From assembly GCA_020161755.1 (NCBI GenBank), contig JAIUOS010000001.1, positions 1 to 64,000 on the forward strand: a stretch of DNA of 64,000 nt, read 5' to 3'. The notes beneath the pieces are model-generated. The model did no database searches. It saw nothing but the letters and a program-made list of their open reading frames with translations, and was not told the origin of the DNA. Made by a program: the position numbers and the translations under genes. The stretch is from Actinomycetota bacterium (lineage in GTDB: Bacteria > Actinomycetota > Actinomycetes > Propionibacteriales > Propionibacteriaceae). Positions 25,307 to 31,002 of this stretch are shown here, piece after piece (the stretch's first letter is position 1; the number at the start of each line of letters is the position of its first letter).

Positions 25307-26237
25307 GAGCGCACTCCCTCCAATGCGCCCCGGCCTCGCGGGCCTGGTCCAGCAGTCTCGTCACGCCGCCGTCGGCGTCCGGCGTCCCCCCTACGACCAG
25401 GACGCCGACGGCAAGCTGATAGGCGGCCACGAGCAGTCGCACGCACCACAGGGCCGGGTTCGGCTCGGCGGCGGGGCCGTCGGCCGCGCGGTAGGCCGAC
25501 AACAGCCGTCGCATCGCCAGCTCGCTCCACCCGGACGCGGCGTGCTCGGCCACGATCCGGGCGCCGGCCAGGTCCCAGGACGGGTCGCCGAGCCCGGCGG
25601 ACTCCCAGTCGATGAGGTGCGCACCGTCGGCGTCCACCAGCACGTTCGTGGCGCTGACGTCGCCGTGCGCCCACCCGACCGGACGCCACGCGCGCCGCGC
25701 ACCGGCAGCCACGTCGCCCAGCTCGCGGGCGGTCGTGATCACCAGCGTGGGCACCTCGTGGTACTTCGCGGTCTCCATGTGGCTGGGGGTGGTCTCCAGC
25801 ATCGGCCACGGCAGGCTCATCGCCGGAGCTCCCGGACCCACGGGGACGCGGTGCAGCCCGGCCAGCGTCCGGCCCAGCGCGGCGAAACCCTCGCTGAGCG
25901 TGGCGACGTCACCGGCGAGTTCGGCCATCGACCGGCCGCCCACCGGCGTCAGCCACAGTTCGTCCGGGGTTCCGGGCAGCAGTTCGTCCCGCACCGTCCC
26001 GGACGCGACCAGCCGACTCACCACGGCTCGTTCGCGGGCCACGGTGTCCTCGCCGTTCAGCCGCGCTGCCGGGCCGGTGCCCTTCACGAACGCGACCGGA
26101 CGGCCGCCCTCGGCCAGGCGCAGCACCGGGTTCGAGCCCTCGATGCGGGTCACGGTGACCTCTCCGGACAGCGCCGCGGACGCCCGGACGAGTCCCGAAC
26201 GGACGGCCTGGGCCAGCACGGCGGCGGCGGTGGTCAC
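25299..26237 (-). CDS. aminoglycoside-phosphotransferase-like kinase (candidate peptide Ser/Thr kinase)
   Basis: 312 residues with an APH/choline-kinase fold. AFVKGTGPAARLNGE provides the ATP-binding Lys, and VARERAVVSRLVASG gives the helix C Glu. GWAHGDVSATNVLVDADG is the catalytic loop HGDxxxxN, and HLIDWESAGLGDPSWDLA the metal-binding Asp. Such kinases phosphorylate antibiotics or other small molecules, but an APH-like protein acts as the peptide kinase in class V lanthipeptide systems. The operon context (HopA1-like and LanC downstream, 8-nt and 4-nt overlaps) favours that use. The ATG at 26237 overlaps the stop of the preceding small gene. Confidence 0.82.
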   Translation of the reverse strand: MTTAAAVLAQAVRSGLVRASAALSGEVTVTRIEGSNPVLRLAEGGRPVAFVKGTGPAARLNGEDTVARERAVVSRLVASGTVRDELLPGTPDELWLTPVGGRSMAELAGDVATLSEGFAALGRTLAGLHRVPVGPGAPAMSLPWPMLETTPSHMETAKYHEVPTLVITTARELGDVAAGARRAWRPVGWAHGDVSATNVLVDADGAHLIDWESAGLGDPSWDLAGARIVAEHAASGWSELAMRRLLSAYRAADGPAAEPNPALWCVRLLVAAYQLAVGVLVVGGTPDADGGVTRLLDQAREAGAHWRECAHG

Positions 26238-26494
26238 TGCAGTCCTCCCTGCAGTTCGACGCGCAGGTCGCGCACCTCGACGGGGACGCCCTGTACGGAG
26301 GCGGGGATCCGCGTCCGCACGTCCGGGCCGGCCACCGCCGGGTCGACGTAGACCACGATGCCGGGGACGAGGGCGCCGTCGACCGTCACCTCGTCGATGT
26401 CGACGCCGGTGACGCCGGGGAGCGCGAGCAGCTCGTCCTCCACCTGCTCCTTCACGGGCCGGATCCGATCGGCGTCCGCCGCTGTCAGGGCCAT
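26234..26494 (-). CDS. small protein homologous to the N-terminal domain of the neighbouring trypsin-like protease
   Basis: 86 residues, first gene of the kinase-HopA1-LanC operon. Residues 10-83 align by eye with residues 8-84 of the protease at 26607-28271: RIRPVKEQVEDELLALPGVT against AIRPVKARVEDELIARPGVN, and both end in a (V/I)ELQ segment after a VVYVD strand and an IPA turn. It therefore looks like a free-standing copy of that protease's N-terminal, propeptide-like domain. Possible roles are an inhibitor, a folding helper or a recognition/leader element for the modification enzymes. No Cys is present. Confidence 0.8.
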   Translation of the reverse strand: MALTAADADRIRPVKEQVEDELLALPGVTGVDIDEVTVDGALVPGIVVYVDPAVAGPDVRTRIPASVQGVPVEVRDLRVELQGGLQ

Positions 26495-26545
26495 CGCTGT
26501 CCTCCTCGTCCGCTCGGTCGGCTATGGGAGTGCGTATTCCCGCCC

Positions 26546-26552
26546 CTGATAC
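26546..26552 (-). promoter_or_regulatory. GTATCAG motif, single copy
   Basis: The minus strand reads CCCGTGTATCAGGGGCGG, placing GTATCAG 52 bp upstream of the ATG at 26494. The same heptamer occurs upstream of the trypsin-like gene and of the subtilase gene, suggesting shared regulation of the block. Confidence 0.5.
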
Positions 26553-26560
26553 ACGGGTGC

Positions 26561-26580
26561 CCCGGCAGTTTCCTGCCGGG
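26561..26580 (-). terminator. hairpin after the trypsin-like protease gene
   Basis: CCCGGCAG/CTGCCGGG is an 8-bp perfect stem with a 4-nt loop, 27 bp beyond the stop at 26607. It separates the protease transcript from the promoter of the LanC operon. No U-tract follows, so termination efficiency is uncertain. Confidence 0.55.
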
Positions 26581-26606
26581 GCGACCGCGCCACCTTCTGG
26601 TAGGGC

Positions 26607-28271
26607 TCAGCCCTGGTCACCCTGCTGCTCGAGCGCGGCGAGGTAGCCGGCCCAGAACGAGGCGTCCAGCCCCTGGCCACCGCCGATGCCACCGGGGTTG
26701 CAGGCCAGGCTCGGGCAGGCGATCGACGGGCAGACGAGCGACGGGCAGGCGATCGACGGGCAGAACATGGTCGGGCAGTCGAACCTGGACGGGCACGCCC
26801 GCGACGGGCAGAAGTTGCTCGGGCAGGCCATGGTCGGGCACAGGGCGTACGACCGGTTCGGGATGTACCGGTCCCCGATCCCCTGGGCCGCCGCGCCGGA
26901 CAGGCCCGCCGCGGCCGACGACTCCGCAGCCGCCGCATACCCGGCGGCGTAGCCCGCCTCGTAGACGTCCGCCTCGCCGTACCCGTAGTCGACCTGCTCG
27001 CCCTGTCCGCCGATCGGGTTCTCGATCGGGTTCTCGATGGGCCCACCGGGAGGTCCCTCGCAGACCGCGCCGGACACCACGCAGATCGGTGTCTGGGTGA
27101 TGAAGTTGCAGACCACCGGCTTGGTCGGGCAGAAGACCTGTTTAGTGATGCAGATCGTGATGACCGACGGCTTGCAGATGACCGTCTTCGACCAGCAGAA
27201 CAGCGGCGACTGCGTCGGGCAGAGCGTGATGATCGACGGCTTGCAGATGACCGTGGCGGTGACCAGCGGCAGTCCCGGGGTCAGCAGCGTCACGCCCAGT
27301 TCGGAGAGCACGGCGTCGATCGGGTTCGCGAACGTGTTGGTCCCGTCCTCGGAGCCGGCGAACAGCAGGCCGACGACGTGCCGATCGTCGGTCATGATCA
27401 CCGAGCCCGAGTCCCCGTGGTCGGAGAACCGGACCGACTTGGTGGTGTCGGTGGTGATCCGCAGCTGGTTCTTCAGCACCTTCACGCCCACCCCGTCCCC
27501 GTAGTCGATCGACACGGTGAAGTCGAGGGAGGCGATGGTGCCGTAGGTGAGCTCGGTGGTGCGTCCGCGCTTGCGGACGGCCTGGTTGAGGACGGCGGCC
27601 GCGGTGCCGGCGACGTCCCCGATGCCCTGCACCTGGGGCTGCCACACCTTGCCGGAGTCGAGGGTGGTCACCGAGCCGTCCACGTGCTCGCTGATCACCG
27701 CGCGGGCGAGAGTGCCGAACTCGTCGCCGGGCGGGCTCCCGCCGTCCACCCGGCCGGGCTGACACTGGCGGTCGGACGTCGACCAGGTGGTGTCCACCGC
27801 GGCGACGTGGAAGTTCGACAGCGCCATGGTGGCGCCGGTGGCGTTGTCCTTCACCAGGGCACCGAGCGTGCCGACCATCACGTAGTTGCCGGCGGTCGGC
27901 ACCTCCGGCGGCGTCAGGTAGAACGATCGCGACGGCCCCATCGAGATGCCGCCGACCAGCGTCGGGTAACTGCCGGTGTCGACCTGGGCGCTGACGTCCA
28001 GCGGCTCCCAGCGCGGCGACTGGAGCTCGATCTTCATCTCCTGCACGTCGGTCCGGATGCCGTCGATCGCGGCCGGAATGGCGTTGGTCTTGGACAGCCG
28101 GCTGAGCGGCTGCTTCTTGTCGACGTACACGACGATCGACAGTTCGCCGGTCGGCTTGCCGTCGGTCACCTTCTCGGCGATGTCCACGGCGTTGACGCCG
28201 GGACGCGCGATGAGCTCGTCCTCCACCCTGGCCTTGACCGGCCGGATGGCAGCCCGAATCTCGCTAGACAT
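26607..28271 (-). CDS. trypsin-like serine protease with two C-terminal Cys/Ser/Thr arrays
   Basis: 554 residues, no signal peptide. Residues 1-85 form an alpha/beta domain (AIRPVKARVEDELIARPGV; SIVVYVDKKQPLSRL) often found before such proteases. The S1-like domain (about 100-335) has the catalytic His in MALSNFHVAAV (H155) and Ser in DHGDSGSVIM (S288). Residues 343-404 hold nine Cys every 7-9 residues with CKPS, CPT and CITK motifs. A Gly/Tyr/Ala-rich linker follows. Residues 478-524 hold ten Cys in an almost perfect C-P-(S/T)-x-x pentapeptide repeat. Cys spaced from Ser/Thr in this way is what lanthionine-forming enzymes act on, and those enzymes are encoded next door. Metal binding or disulfides are alternatives. 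Confidence 0.85.
   Translation of the reverse strand: MSSEIRAAIRPVKARVEDELIARPGVNAVDIAEKVTDGKPTGELSIVVYVDKKQPLSRLSKTNAIPAAIDGIRTDVQEMKIELQSPRWEPLDVSAQVDTGSYPTLVGGISMGPSRSFYLTPPEVPTAGNYVMVGTLGALVKDNATGATMALSNFHVAAVDTTWSTSDRQCQPGRVDGGSPPGDEFGTLARAVISEHVDGSVTTLDSGKVWQPQVQGIGDVAGTAAAVLNQAVRKRGRTTELTYGTIASLDFTVSIDYGDGVGVKVLKNQLRITTDTTKSVRFSDHGDSGSVIMTDDRHVVGLLFAGSEDGTNTFANPIDAVLSELGVTLLTPGLPLVTATVICKPSIITLCPTQSPLFCWSKTVICKPSVITICITKQVFCPTKPVVCNFITQTPICVVSGAVCEGPPGGPIENPIENPIGGQGEQVDYGYGEADVYEAGYAAGYAAAAESSAAAGLSGAAAQGIGDRYIPNRSYALCPTMACPSNFCPSRACPSRFDCPTMFCPSIACPSLVCPSIACPSLACNPGGIGGGQGLDASFWAGYLAALEQQGDQG
26700..26840 (-). repeat. 15-bp tandem repeat encoding C-P-(S/T)-x-x pentapeptides
   Basis: Within the trypsin-like gene, TGC codons recur every 15 bp (one 18-bp step), giving ten Cys at residues 478-524. 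Units differ mainly in the last two residues (MA, NF, RA, RFD, MF, IA, LV, IA, LA). The regularity suggests expansion by slippage or unequal exchange under selection for the Cys-Pro-Ser/Thr core. Confidence 0.9.
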
Positions 28272-28337
28272 GTCTGGATCCCTTCCCTCCCCCTGGATGG
28301 GGTTGTCCTGCGAAGTGGGAAGCCGTGCCCTACGGGC

Positions 28338-28365
28338 CTGATACGGGGCCGGGACGATGTATCAG
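28338..28365. promoter_or_regulatory. inverted GTATCAG pair in the divergent protease promoter region
   Basis: CTGATAC at 28338-28344 and GTATCAG at 28359-28365 are perfect inverted copies 14 bp apart. One is 67 bp from the ATG at 28271 and the other 83 bp from the GTG at 28448. A third copy precedes the LanC operon at 26546-26552. It could be an operator for a dimeric regulator or a promoter element for the sigma factor encoded at 29965. Confidence 0.55.
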
Positions 28366-28447
28366 AAAGGGCAGCAATGCCTCTATCTAGGAAAAGGCGG
28401 CGACTTCTAGGCTGAAGACGTCGGTCGGTCCCAGGAGGTTGTTCCCC

Positions 28448-29968
28448 GTGATACGTGTCCTCGACCCCGCTACGGCAGTCGTCACCGCGAAGACGAAGGC
28501 GCCGCTCCCCACGCTCTACATCGCAGAGACGTTGCTGGTGCGCGGCAAGCAGGCCCTCGGCGGGCTGGACGAGCGGGTGATGCAGGTCATCGGCAGCCTC
28601 GGCTGGGACTACACGGTCACGAAGCCGCGACAGCCGCTGCGTCCGCGCATCGACCTGAAGCTGGCCTCGCAGCCGCCCTTGGTGCTCACCCTGTCGCCGG
28701 GCGAGAAGCCCACGGCGCCGGTGGACGCGTGGGTCGCGCTGCAGCAGATCCAGATCTCGACGCCCACCGAGATCGCCGCCGAGTTCGAGCTCGACCACGT
28801 GCTGCTGCCGGCGTCCCTGACCGGCATCGGTGGCGGCTTCATGCCCGGCATCGGCGGCGGTTTCATGCCCGGCATCGGCGGGGGTTTCATGCCCGGCATC
28901 GGCGGTGGTTTCATGCCCGGCATCGGCAGCCCGTCCGAGTACGCGTTCCCCGGGTACGGCGGCAAGGCGCCGGTGTCGCTGGTCGTGGGTGATCCGGCCA
29001 GGACCGCCCCCCAGCTCACGCGTCCTCCGGTCGTGGTCATGCCCGACACCGGCATCGGCCCGCACGACTGGTTCCCGCGGCACGAGACGACGAACGCCTC
29101 GCAGCCCGGCACCCAGTCCGCCGCGCTCGGCGTGGTCACCGTCGTCGGCACGCCCATCCCGGACGACTCCAGCACGGTCGCCGATCCGCTCACCGGTCGT
29201 CCGGCCCGCCTCGCCGGCCATGGCACGTTCATCGCCGGCATCATCCGGCAGGCCTGCCCCGCTGCGCGGCTGGAGTCGCACGTCGTGATGAGCTCCGACG
29301 GCGTCATCGTCGAGAGCGACCTGATCGCACTGCTGCACACCCTGCTGAACCGGCAGCTCGCCGCGCTCGCGACCAAGGACGCCGACCAGGTGATCGACGT
29401 GATCTCGATCTCGGCCGGCTACTACCACGAGTCGCCCGACGACACCCCGCTCGACACCAGCCTCGCCGACGTGCTGGCCGACCTGGGCCGGGCGGGCGCC
29501 CTGGTCGTCGCCGGCGCGGGCAACGACGCGACCGACCGTCCGCTGCTGCCCGCCGGCTTCGCGGTCAACGTCGTCCCCGACGCCCTGCCGCTGGTCAGCG
29601 TGGGCTCGCTGAACCCGAACAAGGACACCGTCGCGCTGTTCTCCAACGCGGGCACGTGGGTGGTCACGTACCGCAGTGGCGCGGCCATCGTCTCCACCTT
29701 CCCGACCGTGGGCAACGCGGGCTCGCAGCCCACGGCCGAGGCCGACAAGGCCGCCCCCGACACCCACCGGCGGGCCACCATCGACATCGACGACTTCTCC
29801 GGCGGCTTCGGCGTGTGGAGCGGCACCTCGTTCGCCACGCCGGTCCTGGCCGGCGAACTCGCGCAGGAACTGGTCGCGCTCGGCACCGAGGACGTCAGCC
29901 TCAAAGCCCTGCAGGAACGCGGACGCGCGGCGCTCGCGACCGTCCTGGGGAGGCGAAGCAAGCCATGA
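28448..29968 (+). CDS. S8 family subtilisin-like serine protease, cytoplasmic type, with Gly-rich octapeptide repeat
   Basis: 506 residues from the GTG at 28448, chosen because AGGAGG (28433-28438) sits at the right distance; a TTG at 28439 is too close. There is no signal peptide. The N-terminal domain (1-120) is unassigned. Residues 126-157 are four perfect GIGGGFMP units, then the subtilase domain has the Asp in VVVMPDTGIG (D200), the His in GHGTFIAGII (H258) and the Ser in SGTSFATPVLAGEL (S461). VVAGAGNDATDRP gives the oxyanion Asn. It is the first gene of an operon with a sigma factor, a carboxypeptidase-regulatory-like protein and a CHAT protein. Confidence 0.9.
   Translation: MIRVLDPATAVVTAKTKAPLPTLYIAETLLVRGKQALGGLDERVMQVIGSLGWDYTVTKPRQPLRPRIDLKLASQPPLVLTLSPGEKPTAPVDAWVALQQIQISTPTEIAAEFELDHVLLPASLTGIGGGFMPGIGGGFMPGIGGGFMPGIGGGFMPGIGSPSEYAFPGYGGKAPVSLVVGDPARTAPQLTRPPVVVMPDTGIGPHDWFPRHETTNASQPGTQSAALGVVTVVGTPIPDDSSTVADPLTGRPARLAGHGTFIAGIIRQACPAARLESHVVMSSDGVIVESDLIALLHTLLNRQLAALATKDADQVIDVISISAGYYHESPDDTPLDTSLADVLADLGRAGALVVAGAGNDATDRPLLPAGFAVNVVPDALPLVSVGSLNPNKDTVALFSNAGTWVVTYRSGAAIVSTFPTVGNAGSQPTAEADKAAPDTHRRATIDIDDFSGGFGVWSGTSFATPVLAGELAQELVALGTEDVSLKALQERGRAALATVLGRRSKP
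28823..28918 (+). repeat. four 24-bp tandem repeats encoding GIGGGFMP
   Basis: Units start at 28823, 28847, 28871 and 28895 and differ only at wobble positions. They encode a flexible Gly-rich linker with a regularly spaced Phe-Met-Pro, between the N-terminal and catalytic domains of the subtilase. Confidence 0.95.
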
Positions 29969-30534
29969 GCGCGACCGCCTCGCTCGGCGCCCAGGCAGCG
30001 ACGGCGTTCATCGCGTACCGCGAGGGCGACCGTGAGCGGCTCCGCGAACTGGTGGCGCTGCTGACCCCGCTGCTGTGGCACACCGCGCGCGCCCAGCACG
30101 CGCCCAAGGAGGTCGCCGAGGACGCCATCCAGACCGCCTGGCTGCGGCTCGTGGACGCCGCCGACAGCATCGCCGACCCCAAGGGCGTGGTGTCGTGGCT
30201 GGTGGTGACGGTCAAGCGCGAGTCCTGGCGCCTGCTGCGGCTGCGCGGGCGCGAGACCACGTCCGAACTGGGCGTGCCGGAGACGGCCGACGAGTTCACC
30301 CCCGAGGACCGGGCGATCACCTCCGACCAGCAGCGCCTGCTGTGGGACCACATCAACGACCTGCCCGAGCGCTGCCGGGCGCTGCTGCGGGTGATCGCCT
30401 TCGCCGCGACGCCCGACTACGCCAGCGTCGCGGCCAGCCTCGGCATGCCGGTCGGCAGCATCGGCCCCACTCGTGGGCGCTGCCTGGCCAAACTCCGCAA
30501 CACCCTCACCTCCGACCCCCGATGGGAGGCCTGA
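29965..30534 (+). CDS. sigma-70 family RNA polymerase sigma factor (ECF-like)
   Basis: 189 residues, start ATG 29965 overlapping the subtilase stop (ATGA). The region 2-like part has LLTPLLWHTARAQHAPKEVA, EDAIQTAWLRLVDAADSIAD and VVSWLVVTVKRESWRLLR. The region 4-like part has LPERCRALLRVIAFAATPDY and ASVAASLGMPVGSIGPTRGR, which is the DNA-binding helix-turn-helix with the usual GPTRxR ending. No zinc anti-sigma gene follows; instead the next gene has a carboxypeptidase-regulatory-like domain. It may drive the GTATCAG-linked promoters of this block. Confidence 0.88.
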   Translation: MSATASLGAQAATAFIAYREGDRERLRELVALLTPLLWHTARAQHAPKEVAEDAIQTAWLRLVDAADSIADPKGVVSWLVVTVKRESWRLLRLRGRETTSELGVPETADEFTPEDRAITSDQQRLLWDHINDLPERCRALLRVIAFAATPDYASVAASLGMPVGSIGPTRGRCLAKLRNTLTSDPRWEA

Positions 30535-30535
30535 C

Positions 30536-30997
30536 ATGGCCGAAGAATTCACCCCCGACGGCCTGATAGACACCGGCGACGAGCACGTCCTGGCCCAACT
30601 CGCGACGCTGTACGACACCATCGACCCGGTGCCGTTCGGGCTGCTCGACCGGATCGACTTCGCGCTGGCGGTCGCCGAGCTCGAGGCCGACATCGCCGAG
30701 CTGACCCGCGGCGAACTGGTCGGCGTCCGGGGCGAGGAGACCGACTCGATCACGTTCACCAGCGGGTCGCTGAGCCTGATGGTGACCACCGCCGCGTCCG
30801 CCCGCCACGTCCGCGTGGACGGGTGGGTGACCACCCCCGGGGCCGACGTCGACGTGGTCGGCGAGGGTGTCACCCGAACCGCGACCGCCGACGACGCCGG
30901 ACGGTTCTCCGTCGAGGGTGTCCCGCGCGGACGGGCCCACTTCGTCGTCCGCCGGGAGGGTTACCGTCCGGTGATCACGCCGTCCATCGAGATCTGA
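30536..30997 (+). CDS. carboxypeptidase-regulatory-like domain protein, possible sigma-factor partner
   Basis: 153 residues, starting 1 bp after the sigma factor stop. The N-terminal part is acidic and helical (DEHVLAQLATLYDTIDPVPF, LAVAELEADIAELTRGE). The C-terminal part is a beta-sandwich of the carboxypeptidase regulatory type: VRVDGWVTTPGADVDVVG, RTATADDAGRFSVEGVPRGR, FVVRREGY. No membrane segment and no zinc ligand set is seen. Its place directly after a sigma gene would fit an anti-sigma or sensor partner, but nothing in the sequence proves it. Confidence 0.7.
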   Translation: MAEEFTPDGLIDTGDEHVLAQLATLYDTIDPVPFGLLDRIDFALAVAELEADIAELTRGELVGVRGEETDSITFTSGSLSLMVTTAASARHVRVDGWVTTPGADVDVVGEGVTRTATADDAGRFSVEGVPRGRAHFVVRREGYRPVITPSIEI

Positions 30998-31002
30998 GGC
31001 AG

